Shown here piece by piece: positions 54,568-64,000 of a stretch of 64,000 bases of DNA. This stretch comes from Cubamyces lactineus (Eukaryota > Basidiomycota > Agaricomycetes > Polyporales > Polyporaceae), in NCBI GenBank assembly GCA_022376465.1, contig JACDTU010000019.1:434001-498000 (forward strand), read 5' to 3'. Under the pieces are notes generated by a model, which worked only from the letters and a program-made list of their open reading frames with translations, was not told the DNA's origin and made no database searches. Made by a program: the position numbers and the translations under genes. The first letter of the stretch is position 1. Each line of letters begins with the position of its first letter.

Positions 54568-55602
54568 TCAACTCGTAAACCGCTCGTCCATGTCTTCTGG
54601 GCGCAGAGGGCACTCCCACGGGTGATGGCCAGGGGCGGTGGCGCGACACCAGACACATCGCCAGTCTCTGCACCACAGGTACTCGTGATCGGGTGACCCA
54701 CAGACTAGGCAGCTGCGGCCAATAGGGTGGAGGGACGGCGGGGACTCAGGTCGGGCTGGCGAAGCGTCCATTGGGGCGGGTGAGGTGTCTCTTCGAGCTC
54801 TTACGTTACGCTCGTCGGGGGATGGATCACGGGGCCGACGGCTTCCTGCGGAGACTCTGGTGTGGAACAAGGGCAGATAGGTCCCTTGGCGTCGGGCTTC
54901 GCCGGGTACTCTTCTTGCCGCAGCTGGGAGTTCTCTGGGAGGTGGGGCCGCGTCGTTGATGACCGAGGCCAGTGGCGCCATCCTTGCACGGAATGCGGGG
55001 AGTTCAAATGTTTGTATGAGGAAGTTCCTCCACGTGCGCGTGGTCCGGGCGAGCCGTCGAGTGGTGTTCAAAGAGTGTCTTGCCAACCTCCGTAACTCGT
55101 GGGCATGGTGCCCGACGTTTTCGAGGGCGCGCGCCTGCCGTTCTGCGATGTCGTAGTCCGAGACTTGCCGTTGCTCCTCTTCTTCACCAAACGCCTCATG
55201 AAGAGCGTCTAGAGCGTCCTCTGCGATGTCAGCTGCGTCAACAAGGTTCCCTTCCAGTGCGTCCAGTTCCCGTTGCTCGTTGTAGAGGCATCGATACTCT
55301 CTAAGGAAGTACTGCAAGCCTCGCTCGGTGGCATTGACGACCGGGGTAGGGTTGGTGAGGAGCGCACGGAGCAACTGGTTGACGTCGGGGTGCCGGGAGT
55401 GGTCTACCAGATGAGAGTCTTCGGCACCGACCGTGCTGAGGTCCGACGTCGAGGAGGCGGGCGATGGTGACCTAGAGGTGTATTCCGGTGGGGGCGACGA
55501 GAGGCGTCTGGCGAGTGGGGGAGGAATGGGTAGCGGCTGTTGGTTTTCCTGGTCGCTTGCATTGTCGTCAGCGACTTGGGTGCTATAGAGGGGGCGGCCC
55601 AT
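54568..55602 (-). CDS. Post-pol ORF C, Cys/His-rich accessory protein (copy 2)
   Basis: 344 residues, nearly identical to ORF C of copy 1; visible changes include Gly to Arg in PPP(G/R)ELP and Arg to Trp inside the CCHC-like cluster (HEYLWC). The Cys/His spacing is unchanged. It starts one base after the stop of ORF B. The open frame kept in both copies suggests it is translated. Confidence 0.65.
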   Translation of the reverse strand: MGRPLYSTQVADDNASDQENQQPLPIPPPLARRLSSPPPEYTSRSPSPASSTSDLSTVGAEDSHLVDHSRHPDVNQLLRALLTNPTPVVNATERGLQYFLREYRCLYNEQRELDALEGNLVDAADIAEDALDALHEAFGEEEEQRQVSDYDIAERQARALENVGHHAHELRRLARHSLNTTRRLARTTRTWRNFLIQTFELPAFRARMAPLASVINDAAPPPRELPAAARRVPGEARRQGTYLPLFHTRVSAGSRRPRDPSPDERNVRARRDTSPAPMDASPARPESPPSLHPIGRSCLVCGSPDHEYLWCRDWRCVWCRATAPGHHPWECPLRPEDMDERFTS

Positions 55603-55603
55603 T

Positions 55604-55792
55604 CTACTCGTCCCAGCTGGAGTTATTGAGGGTGCGGTCGGCCTGGTCAAGCTTGTCGTTTGCGGGGTCGAGAGGGTCACGGTGTTCGAGAGCAATTTCG
55701 AGGATGTTGATGGAGAGGCGCAGGTGAGTGGCGATGAAGGCAAGGGCAAGGAGGTAGCCGAGGGTCATGCAGGTGAAGAGCGCGATGATCAT
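55604..55792 (-). CDS. Post-pol ORF B, small membrane protein (copy 2)
   Basis: 62 residues, as in copy 1: one N-terminal hydrophobic segment and an acidic polar tail. Confidence 0.45.
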   Translation of the reverse strand: MIIALFTCMTLGYLLALAFIATHLRLSINILEIALEHRDPLDPANDKLDQADRTLNNSSWDE

Positions 55793-55797
55793 GGGCT

Positions 55798-55956
55798 TCA
55801 CGATCCCCACGCTGATCGAGATGGGTAGTCACGGCTGTGGAGAGTGTGCTCGATGATGCGGTTGAAGAGGTCGCGGAGGATATACCAGAGAAAGAGGAGG
55901 GTGATAGCGAGGAGGGTGAGGCAGTAGATGGCGAAGAGGATGGCGAGAGAGAGCAT
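55798..55956 (-). CDS. Post-pol ORF A, small membrane protein (copy 2)
   Basis: 52 residues, starting 6 nt after the pol stop. Hydrophobic N-terminal half and basic tail, as in copy 1. Confidence 0.45.
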   Translation of the reverse strand: MLSLAILFAIYCLTLLAITLLFLWYILRDLFNRIIEHTLHSRDYPSRSAWGS

Positions 55957-55962
55957 TGCAGA

Positions 55963-58900
55963 TTACAGCAGCTTCTTCGCCCTTTTATACCGCTGGAGGA
56001 TTTCCTTGGCGTTCGGAATTAGAGCGGACTCGGGTTCCCATGTGTTCTCGGCGCTGGAGTAGCCTTTCCACTTGATTTGGTAGCGGATTCCGCCTCGTGT
56101 GGTCTTGTGTCCGACGATCGCTTCGACCTCATATTCTTCTTCTCCGTCGATAAGGTCAGGTGGTGGCCTCGTGTAGTTCGGTCCGTGGGTGTCGTTTTCC
56201 TTGTATGGGGTGAGGAAGCATGCGTGGAACACGGGGTGTACCTTCCAGTGTTTCGGCAGCTCCAGCCGATAGGTCACGGGTCCAAGTACTTCGGTGATGA
56301 CAAAGGGGCCTTCCCGTTTGGGTGCGAGTTTCCGGGATGCGTAAGCGAGCTTGAGGTTCTTCCCTTCGAGCCAGACCTTCTGTCCTTTCTTGAATTGGAC
56401 GAACTTTCCCTTGAACCTGTCGCGTATGACGTGTCGGGCTAGCTCGTGGGCTGCTAGGGCTTCGTCTCGGGCCTTCTGGAGGTTCACTAGCCGTTCTTGT
56501 ACTGTCGGGGTGTTGGTCTTGGGGTATGCGATAGGAATCAGTGTCGGTTCGTACCCCATCATGAGGTAGAATGGTGATGCGTTCCGTGCTGAGTGGGTCC
56601 GTTGATTGTGTGCGACTTCTGCGTCGACAAGGTGTTCCACCCATTCGTCTGGTCGGCCTTCGCAGAATATCCTGAGGTAGACTTCCAGTTCTTGATTCAC
56701 TCGTTCAGTTTGTCCGTCGGTCTGCGGGTGATATGCGGTAGACGGGGAAAGGGTGATGCCTAAGAGTCTTCCTAGTTCGCGAGTGACGTTGGATACGAAT
56801 TGTGGCCCTCGGTCGGATATGATCTTGCTGGGTAGTCCAAAGTGTCGGTAGACATGCCGGTGGTAAAGCGCCGCTGTGCCGATTGCGTCGATCGTCTTCT
56901 TGCATGGTGCGAAAATCACCCCCTTCGTAAGGCCATGGTCGACCATGACCAGAATACTATCGTAGCCGTGGGATTCGGGGAGATCGGTGATGAGATCCAT
57001 CGTGACATTCTGGAATGGCCGAGTAACATCGTCAGCGGGGATTGGTTGTGGGGGCGGGGTGGTCGGGTGTGTGTTTGGCTTGTTCTGCTGGCATGTGGCA
57101 CAGCCTTCGACGTATCGGGATACCATGGCATACATGCCGGGCCACCAGTATGACCGTCGTATCAGTTCTAGAGTCTTGAATTTCCCAGGGTGTCCGGCTG
57201 CCGGGGAGTCGTGGTGTTGACTGATCAGGTCTCGTCGCAGGGCTTCGTCGGCCGGTACGTAGCATCGGTTCTTGTAGAAGATTAAGCCATCTCGTTCTTG
57301 CCAATCGGTGAGTGCACTTCTGATCGGGGGTGGTCCGTCGTGTTGGATGGCAGCAAGTGCGTCGCAAAAGAGTCTGTCTTGCGTGGCCAAGTGTCGGAAC
57401 CTCGGTGCCAGTCGGGTGTCCACTAGTCGTACGAAGAGGTTGTCAGGTAGCATGGTTCGTTCAGTATTGTCGTCTTCTGATCCTTGTCGGTGATCGGGTC
57501 TTCGGGATAGCGCATCCGATTGTACCATTGCCGTGCCGGGGGTGTGTACGAGTTGGATGTCGAACTGGGAGAGAAAGAGGGCCCATCGTGCTTGTCGTCT
57601 GTTCAGTTGTTGCGGGTTGCGCCAGTAGGTGAGGTTCTTGTGGTCGGATAGGATCATAACCGGGTGCCCTGATCCTTCGAGGTAGTGTCGCCAGGCCTTC
57701 AGGGCTCGAATGATGCCAAGCAGTTCTCGGTCATAGATTTCGTAGTTCCGTTCCGCTTCGGTGAATCCTTTGGATAGATACGCGCACGGGTGCAGGTCGC
57801 CGTTGGCGTCTCGTTGCCGGAGTACTGCCCCTGTGGCCCATTGCGAGGCGTCGGATTCGACGACAAAGGGTTTGCTAACGTCGGGCATTTGCAGCACGGG
57901 GGCCGTCGCGAATCGTTGCTTCAGCATGTCGAAGGCCTTCTGGCATTCCGTTGTCCATTCCCATTTGGTGTCTTTCTTGGTGAGCGCGTTGAGCGGTCGC
58001 GCGATCTCCGAGAAGTGGTCGATGAATCGTCGGTAAAAGTTGCCGAATCCAAGGAATGATCGAACGTCCTTGACGGTTGTCGGTTCTGGCCAGTCGAGTA
58101 TTCCCTTTATCTTGATAGGGTCCATGGAGATCCGGTTCTCGCTGATGATCATTCCAAGATACTCCACTTCTGGTGCGTCGAATATGCACTTCTCTAGCTT
58201 GAGGTAGAGGTCGTGTTCTTTGAGTCGTTCCAGGACACGTAAGGTCCTTCTTCGGTGTTCGTCCAGGTCTGCCGAAAAGATCAGTATGTCGTCCATGTAA
58301 ATCACTACCCATCCTTCGTCGATCATGTCTGCGAAGATCGCGTTCATCATAGCTTGAAAAGCCGAGGGGGAGTTCCGCAGTCCAAAGAACATGACCATTG
58401 GTTCGTATAGCCCTTTGCTGGTTCGGAAGGCGGCCTTCCATTGATCACCGTCCTTGATACGGACGTTGTTGTATCCCGACCGGAGGTCCAGTTTGGAGAA
58501 AACCTTCGCTCCGCGCAGCTTGTCGACCAATTCTGATATGAGCGGTAGTGGGTATTTGTTGGGGACGGTTCCTTCGTTGAGGTATCGATAATCTTGGCAG
58601 GGTCGTAGTGTTCCGTCTTTCTTGCCGACGAAGAAGAATGGGGATGCCATCGGCGAGTTCGAGGGTCGGATGTAGCCTTTTCGTAGGTTCTCCCGGATGA
58701 ATTCTTCCTCGGCTTCGAGTTCCTTGGGCGTGAGTTGATATCGCTTGAAGTCCTTCGGGGTAAAGCCTTCCTTGAGTTCAATGGCCAGGTCCCAGGGTCG
58801 TGATGGTGGGAATCGTTCGGACGCCTTCTTTTCAAAGATGGCGGCATATCCTCGGTACGGTTCGGGGAGCATCTCTTCGAAAGTCTTCTTCTCTTCCTGT

Positions 58901-59811
58901 GCTTGGTGCTGTTGTGCGAGTGCCATTGCGGGGTTGACCTTTGCTCGGATCCAGACGTTGGCTGCAATTGCAAATCGAAGTCCTTGTGGGGCTCGTCGGA
59001 TTCTTCCGATGGTGGGTCCAGGTCCAATCTTCGTGGGTTCGTAGTCGTGTTCCGTGGTGAGGGGGGATCCGGGTCGAGGCATATCTCCGTGCCATTCTGT
59101 CGCGTGCGGTGTTATCATGGCTTCGTGTTCTCCGCGAAGATAAGCTATCAGCAGATCTTGGTCGTTGGGTTCTTCTTCCGGGTGCACGTCGGAGAGGGTA
59201 ACTCGTTCGATGTTCTCGTAGATTGGTTCTTGGGTCGATGCTTCCTCGGTCGCGTCTTCGTCTTCTTCATCTGTTTCTTCGTCCGGTTCTTCTTTGACTG
59301 GCTTGGGTCTTCCGGTGAAGGGGTCTTGATCTGGGAACCACATTGCACGCAGATGTTCCACAATTGTTCGGTTCACCCGGGCGGGGTCGATATTGAGGGT
59401 CCCTTTCGTGAAGTCGATGTTGGCATTGACGCGCTGCAGCCATGGCAGGCCCAGGATGATTGGTTCCTTTCCTAGCGACGTAATCAGGAACCGCACAATG
59501 TGTCGGTGGCTCCCAGCTTCAATTTCAAGGACTGCGCATTTCTTGATATCGCCTGCTTCATTCCTGGTTCCGTCAGCGTTGTATACTCGGATCGGGGCTT
59601 TCAGCGATTTGAGCGGGAAGTTGTGCTCTTTCGCAAACCTGTGGTCCATGAATACTTCTCCCGCTCCCGTGTCGATGAGGGCTTTCGTTTCGACGCTTAG
59701 GTCCGCGTGGATAGATAACGGAATTCTCATAGACTGTCGAGAAGTCTGCGCTACTATTACACGGCGGACCTTAGTACGCGGTCGTGACGTCGAGGCACGC
59801 CGGTTCTTCAA
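55963..59811 (-). CDS. pol: Pol polyprotein, family A copy 2 (full length)
   Basis: 1282 residues in the -1 frame after gag. Protease DTG 47-49, RT YMDD 505-508 (YMDDILIFSADLDEH), RNase H, integrase HHCC domain, then the complete catalytic core missing from copy 1: NVTMDLITDLPESHGYDSIL with the first Asp, and later HPQTDGQTERVNQELEVYLR. A GPY/F segment and a C-terminal chromodomain (EVEAIVGHKTTRGGIRYQIK, WKGYSSAENTWEPESALI) follow. No stop or frameshift was seen, so this copy could be autonomous and mobilise copy 1. Confidence 0.93.
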   Translation of the reverse strand: MKNRRASTSRPRTKVRRVIVAQTSRQSMRIPLSIHADLSVETKALIDTGAGEVFMDHRFAKEHNFPLKSLKAPIRVYNADGTRNEAGDIKKCAVLEIEAGSHRHIVRFLITSLGKEPIILGLPWLQRVNANIDFTKGTLNIDPARVNRTIVEHLRAMWFPDQDPFTGRPKPVKEEPDEETDEEDEDATEEASTQEPIYENIERVTLSDVHPEEEPNDQDLLIAYLRGEHEAMITPHATEWHGDMPRPGSPLTTEHDYEPTKIGPGPTIGRIRRAPQGLRFAIAANVWIRAKVNPAMALAQQHQAQEEKKTFEEMLPEPYRGYAAIFEKKASERFPPSRPWDLAIELKEGFTPKDFKRYQLTPKELEAEEEFIRENLRKGYIRPSNSPMASPFFFVGKKDGTLRPCQDYRYLNEGTVPNKYPLPLISELVDKLRGAKVFSKLDLRSGYNNVRIKDGDQWKAAFRTSKGLYEPMVMFFGLRNSPSAFQAMMNAIFADMIDEGWVVIYMDDILIFSADLDEHRRRTLRVLERLKEHDLYLKLEKCIFDAPEVEYLGMIISENRISMDPIKIKGILDWPEPTTVKDVRSFLGFGNFYRRFIDHFSEIARPLNALTKKDTKWEWTTECQKAFDMLKQRFATAPVLQMPDVSKPFVVESDASQWATGAVLRQRDANGDLHPCAYLSKGFTEAERNYEIYDRELLGIIRALKAWRHYLEGSGHPVMILSDHKNLTYWRNPQQLNRRQARWALFLSQFDIQLVHTPGTAMVQSDALSRRPDHRQGSEDDNTERTMLPDNLFVRLVDTRLAPRFRHLATQDRLFCDALAAIQHDGPPPIRSALTDWQERDGLIFYKNRCYVPADEALRRDLISQHHDSPAAGHPGKFKTLELIRRSYWWPGMYAMVSRYVEGCATCQQNKPNTHPTTPPPQPIPADDVTRPFQNVTMDLITDLPESHGYDSILVMVDHGLTKGVIFAPCKKTIDAIGTAALYHRHVYRHFGLPSKIISDRGPQFVSNVTRELGRLLGITLSPSTAYHPQTDGQTERVNQELEVYLRIFCEGRPDEWVEHLVDAEVAHNQRTHSARNASPFYLMMGYEPTLIPIAYPKTNTPTVQERLVNLQKARDEALAAHELARHVIRDRFKGKFVQFKKGQKVWLEGKNLKLAYASRKLAPKREGPFVITEVLGPVTYRLELPKHWKVHPVFHACFLTPYKENDTHGPNYTRPPPDLIDGEEEYEVEAIVGHKTTRGGIRYQIKWKGYSSAENTWEPESALIPNAKEILQRYKRAKKLL

Positions 59812-60809
59812 AAACCCTCGTTGGAGAAGCTTGCGAGGATTTCCTTCGCGTCTTGGTCTTCTTCTAGCCCCTTCAGAGCGGTACGGATCCTTGCTGCGAT
59901 AAGCTGCTTCTTGTCAGCCGCTTGGCCGTCGATGGATTTGATGTCTTCATCATCGTCGCTCTCGTCTTCTTCGACCTCGGTGATGCGGGCCTTGGCGGCA
60001 GGCTTCGTCTTCTTACGGTCGTTGGTTCTTCTGTTGGGGCACTGCCGCGCTAGATGCCCTATCTGGTGGCAATTGAAGCATCGTCCTTCTCGGTAGTGCT
60101 TCTCACGTTCTTCGGTCGTCATCTTGTCGACATCCATGGCGTCAGGGTCGCGTTCTTGCGGTCGGGGTCTGTACGGCTTGTACGTAGGTCGGAAGGTCGA
60201 GGTCTTCCCGTCGTATGCTCTTCCCAGGTGATACTGCTGTTCAAGAGTGGAGGCTCGGAGGTAGAGTTCACTGGCATCCTTCGGTAGGGGGTACATCCCG
60301 AAGATCTTCTCTCGAAGGGGACGGTTGAGTCCAGCATAGAAGAAGTCGGCAATGACTTCGAACTCTGTGATTCCGCATCGCGAGATGATCGACTTGAACT
60401 CGGCGATGTAGTCTTCGACTTTCTTGCTTCCTTGCTTCAGGTTTCGCAGCAGCACACGGGCGCTGGCCTTCTGGTCGATGTCGTCGAATGCTTCCAGTAG
60501 TTGCTTCTTGAAGTCGTCCCATGTTCCGTAGTTGGGTTCGATACGTTCTTCGCCTGGTCTTCGGTTCTTGTTCTGGTCGGCTGCCTGCCGTTCTACGTCT
60601 TCAATGAAGGTGCGGGCCCAGGTTCCGGCGGTGCCCCCGTTCATCAGCATAAGGCAGAAGACGATCTTCATTTCGTCGGTGGCGTAGGTCTTCTTGTTCA
60701 TCGTGAGGTAGAGGGAGCATTTCTGCAACCACTCCACTACTTCGCCCCGCTTCCCTGAGAACTCTGGGGGCATCTTGAGCTTGATCTCGTTCGTCTTTTC
60801 TTCAGCCAT
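59808..60809 (-). CDS. gag: Gag, family A copy 2
   Basis: 333 residues, almost identical to copy 1, with the CCHC knuckle CFNCHQIGHLARQC. It ends at TGA directly after GGGTTTT, the same -1 slip arrangement. Confidence 0.9.
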   Translation of the reverse strand: MAEEKTNEIKLKMPPEFSGKRGEVVEWLQKCSLYLTMNKKTYATDEMKIVFCLMLMNGGTAGTWARTFIEDVERQAADQNKNRRPGEERIEPNYGTWDDFKKQLLEAFDDIDQKASARVLLRNLKQGSKKVEDYIAEFKSIISRCGITEFEVIADFFYAGLNRPLREKIFGMYPLPKDASELYLRASTLEQQYHLGRAYDGKTSTFRPTYKPYRPRPQERDPDAMDVDKMTTEEREKHYREGRCFNCHQIGHLARQCPNRRTNDRKKTKPAAKARITEVEEDESDDDEDIKSIDGQAADKKQLIAARIRTALKGLEEDQDAKEILASFSNEGF

Positions 60810-61337
60810 CGTGGCTTCGGTTCGGCCTTCGGGTTCGTTTGTAGTTCGGTTCGATTCTTCTTGAGGGGTCTTCCCTACGGGTTCTGGTGCGGCTTCGCTT
60901 CCCTCCGGGTCGTGGTCGTCGTTCGAGGTTCTTGTAGCGTTCTCGCTTTCTGGTTCACTCTCCTCGAGTATCTCCGCCTGAGCTGGTCTGGGAGTAGTGA
61001 AGTCTACCGGGGAAGGTTGTTCTGGTTCTGTTCTCGGTTCCGGGGTGGCCGCTGGTTCCTCCGGAAGTTCGTCTCCAAGTGATATTTCGCGGTAGCGTCT
61101 TCGGTAGTCGGGGTCGATGTCAAGGCAGTTCCGCCAGGTGAGAGGGACTTCGGTGAAGTGCCAGGACTTGTTCTTCCAGAAGACTTGTTGCCCTTCGTAG
61201 TAGACTAGCTTGGCTTCCTTGTCAACCGCAAATTCTTTCGGTATCGACGCCGTGTTGTTCGGTTCGGGGCCGCTCTGTCTTGAGCGGGTGTCGTGTGTCG
61301 AGATCTGGGTAGATCGACGGGTTCTGGTGAGCTCGAC
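60810..61337 (-). other. AUG-less open frame in frame with gag (copy 2)
   Basis: Same AUG-less leader frame as in copy 1, open from just after the primer-binding site to the gag ATG. Confidence 0.5.
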
Positions 61338-61339
61338 CT
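61330..61339 (-). other. Self-priming primer-binding site (copy 2)
   Basis: AGGTCGAGCT two bases after the LTR, complementary to the LTR segment at 61453-61462. Confidence 0.65.
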
Positions 61340-61341
61340 AA

Positions 61342-61758
61342 TGTTACGACGAGCCTAGATCGGTCACAGCGAGCGACGTCCTAGGGATCGGACCAGAGGT
61401 CTCCAGTAGTTCGAGTCGAGTAGAGGTTCAGAGGAATAGGCAATGGATAACCAGGTCGAGCTGAGGATCCCGAGTGGATCCTCTGGTCTTAAGTACAGGA
61501 AGAGAGACATGGACACGTCAGCGCCACGTAGGCGCCACGTACCGTGAGAGTCCAGTATAACTACGTAGAGTCAGGGCTGGGAGTACAGATGATGTGGCGA
61601 TGACGTGGCGGAAGGTGATAGGGTAGTAATACAACAGCCGTGTGAACCGGTGGGAAGGGGTGACGTGGCATGGGAAAGGATGACGTGGCATAACGGAGGC
61701 ACGAGGGAGAGAGAGGAAAAGGAAACTGGGTGACCGTGACACAGTGAGCGTCGTAACA
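61342..61758 (-). repeat. 5' LTR, family A copy 2
   Basis: 417 bp, same as the 3' LTR by eye. Confidence 0.95.
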
Positions 61759-63701
61759 CTCATGAGTCCATTTCGTACGCTAACTGCATACTCGTTCTCA
61801 CGTACCTTTCCGCGTGCTCTCAAACACCGTGGCCCATATTTGCCGTCTGCAACGCCGTGTTTGCACGAACACGAGCAAGCCCTCGTCTTCGGTTTCTATG
61901 TCTAGCTGCGGCTCGGTACCCTCCGTAGGAACCGAATCTTGGGTGCCCGACGATGAACCACGGTTCAGACCATGATGGATGGCATAGTCCTTTGGCAATG
62001 CACCCTTGTTTGCTTTCCCTCTGCCGGAGCGGGATCCCCGTCCTCCTCCTTTACCACTTCGGGCTTTGGCTTGATTATGTGCATCTAGGGCTGACAGCGG
62101 CAGGGTGAGATCGACTGAGTATGCTGACCTCTTGACAAGCAGCACGGCGAGTCCTTGGCACCCTGCAGACCGCGCCGCACGGCCTGCTCTCTGAACAAAA
62201 TTGGACAATGTTTTTGGTAGCTTCCATTGAACAACAAGGTCGACGTCTGGCACGTTGCATCCCTGTGTATACGACGTTAATACCTGATAGGACAATTTAG
62301 TGCCACGGAGACTGCCATACCATTCCTGCCGCGTCCGTGCATACAAGCACGTGAATGACGTCCTCGGTCGGCGGCGCTTGAGGTGTGTCCAACAGGTCAG
62401 ATGTAGCACCGGCAGCTGGGTTGGAGCGGAAAGCGGCCATGGCGCGATGGCGGTACTCGTGAGACATTGTGGCGTTGTAAGGGCGGACGAGTTGGTGTGA
62501 GGAGAGAGAGGGGCATCGTGTAGTAACTAAGGCAGAGAGGTGGTCGACTATGTCATTGCTGATGAGGATATTGTCGACGTATAGATATGTCTTCGGGATG
62601 TCGGAAGCTGACGTGATGTCGTGGGGAATGACAAAATCAAGATCCGCATACGAATTCTGCGGATGCTGGAGAGCTCGGACGATGATTGTGACATTCGGAC
62701 GGTCGTTTCCCATGTTCACGAAGCGGCTACCGTCTTTTGGGAAATGAAGAACCCGATGTAGATCCCGGCGTACGCGGGCGGCGAGGGTAGCTGTCACTGC
62801 AATGACAGGCGTCCCGCGTGGCAGGAACGCTCGGACGACTCCAAGGCTGTTGTACTTTTTGCGGAAGCCTGCACCCCAGTGTGATACACAGTGAGCCTCG
62901 TCGATCACAAGCGAAAGTACGCGTTTGGCAAATGATGGCTTTCGTAGCACCCTATTGACGAAAGAAGGTGACTGAAGCATCTCCGGGGAGATAAGTACAA
63001 TCTGATATACTCCATTAATGAGCTCCTTTCAGTGAGAACGCGTCAGCAGAAGGCCGCTTTGGAGACGTCAGGAGTTGGACACTACCTTGACAACCGTGTC
63101 CGTGCATGTGCTCGTGGCGCTATTCACTGCGACAGCTCTCAAACCAAAGTCGGTCTTGAAGGTCTCTACCTGCAGATTGGTCAGACATGAACTTGCCCAG
63201 CAAATCGGAGCGCATGTCCCATAAGAATCACTTGAGAGACACATACCATCTCTTCTTCGAGAGCTAGTAATGGACAGACCATAATCGTTGTCTTCCCCCG
63301 ACTGGAAGGCCATACATGCGGCCCCGCAGCAACAGCAGTCTTCCCTGCACCGGTAGGCGCTTGAACAATCATATCCACGCCTTCTAGTTGCGCTCGGACA
63401 CCCTCGAGTTGAAAGAGGCGTGGTTCTTTGTCCCATTTGAACCGTTCCCGCATGAGGGTCGAGAGCTGGGCCACCTCAGCTTCTGAGAGTGGGACCCGCA
63501 GGGCCGGTCGTTTTTCTTGCCGCCGCGGAGTAGTTGCCCAACGAGGATGCGAAGTAGGAGATGGATGGCGGGGAGGCATCTTTGGGAAGGTGGACAGGAG
63601 GAGAAAGAAGAGCGCGTTCGAAGCATATTCAAGTTGAACCAAGTTCACATCTTACTTAAGTGATCGGGCACGTATTTACATTGGTTCGTTCACATATCTG
63701 C

Positions 63702-64000
63702 TGTTACAAATGTACGATAGGCGTCTTACGAACTGTACGATTTGGTATGGTCTCTACTTCCGTCTCTGTACTATACGAATATGGCGGACTCTAGGATTCT
63801 AGCTACGGTTCTTAAAGACAGGAATGGTCTCGTATTATCTAGGACTCTCTAGGACTTTCTATGCACAGTTACTGCTGCACAGTGCACAGTTACTTCCGCG
63901 CAGTGCACAGGCGCTTCTGCACAGTCCACAGCAGCACTGCCACAGTGTTACTAGGTTCGACTAGCGCTGACTACTACGCACCAGAAAGTCCATGTACACG
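63702..64000 (+). repeat. Family B LTR, start of a further copy (cut by window end)
   Basis: The first 299 bp of a 542-bp family B LTR in plus orientation, matching 45411 downwards. It lies 123 bp upstream of the helicase ATG, pointing away from it. Whether it is a solo LTR or a full element is not visible. Confidence 0.9.

Larger units (their letters stand above)
54102..61758 (-). mobile_element. Ty3/gypsy chromodomain retrotransposon, family A copy 2 (intact frames)
   Basis: 7657-bp element on the minus strand with two 417-bp LTRs. Same plan as copy 1 but with full-length pol. Its LTRs carry an extra 20 bp in a CCACGTCA repeat region and a TACTTAA in place of TATTTAA. It sits in an intron of the helicase gene, in the same orientation as that gene. 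Confidence 0.95.
44072..63579 (-). pseudogene. RecQ-family DNA helicase gene split by two LTR retrotransposons
   Basis: 3'-5' DNA helicase related to RecQ, acting in DNA repair in the nucleus. Exons: 63579-63247, 63169-63086, 63025-62321, 62262-61806, then an exon split into 54086-53770 and 44864-44586, and last 44518-44072. Ignoring the insertions, these sum to 2622 nt (873 residues). Motifs: Walker A APTGAGKT, DEAH box VIDEAHCVSHWG, motif III-like VTATLAARVRRDL, and motif VI QRAGRAARS. A Cys pair (CCDIC) follows in the split exon. Family A copy 2 lies in the intron between exons 4 and 5. The family B element lies in the split exon, after codons reading WARYGSE. The exon insertion should abolish the normal C-terminal part; the helicase core exons remain intact. 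Confidence 0.8.

Overview
This is a nuclear contig of a filamentous fungus, most likely an Agaricomycete (mushroom-forming basidiomycete) and perhaps a wood-decay lineage. The evidence is dense genes with many 50-70 nt GT-AG introns, a fungal GMC alcohol oxidase, an RNAi-type RNA-dependent RNA polymerase, a HET-domain gene and chromodomain Ty3/gypsy retrotransposons. Exon models were built by hand from splice signals. For the main genes the exon lengths sum to a multiple of three.

Left third (1-20.4 kb), host genes: the 3' end of RFC1 (+); a secreted protein made of twelve tandem Kex2-type repeats, mostly one repeat per exon (-); a multi-pass membrane protein (-) with an ACGCGT cluster upstream; a 16-exon alcohol oxidase (-); an RNA-dependent RNA polymerase with two C-terminal CHCC modules (+); and a DHA2-type MFS transporter (-).

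Middle (20.4-44 kb): a chromodomain Ty3/gypsy element (copy 1, integrase core deleted) lies between two inverted tRNA-derived SINE-like sequences. Next is a 1.2 kb hAT-like element with 8-bp target duplications. A long gene with the architecture of meiotic axis core proteins (Red1/SYCP2 type) follows, divergent from RNA14. RNA14 carries one 636-nt intron among otherwise short ones. A truncated HET-domain gene and a Ser/Pro-rich fragment close the block.

Right third (44-64 kb): one RecQ-family helicase gene (-) is spread over 19.5 kb because two LTR retrotransposons sit inside it. Copy 2 of the first family is in an intron; an element of a second family is in an exon. Each has a perfect 5-bp target duplication, and the helicase reading frame is continuous when the insertions are ignored. 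A further LTR of the second family starts 123 bp upstream of the helicase start and runs off the window.

The two retrotransposon families share an unusual plan: a primer-binding site that complements the inferred 5' end of their own transcript (Tf1-like self-priming), a GGGTTTT slip site abutting the gag stop, an AUG-less open frame before gag, and extra open frames between pol and the 3' LTR. In the first family the extra frames form a tight stop-restart array of two small membrane proteins and a Cys/His-rich protein.
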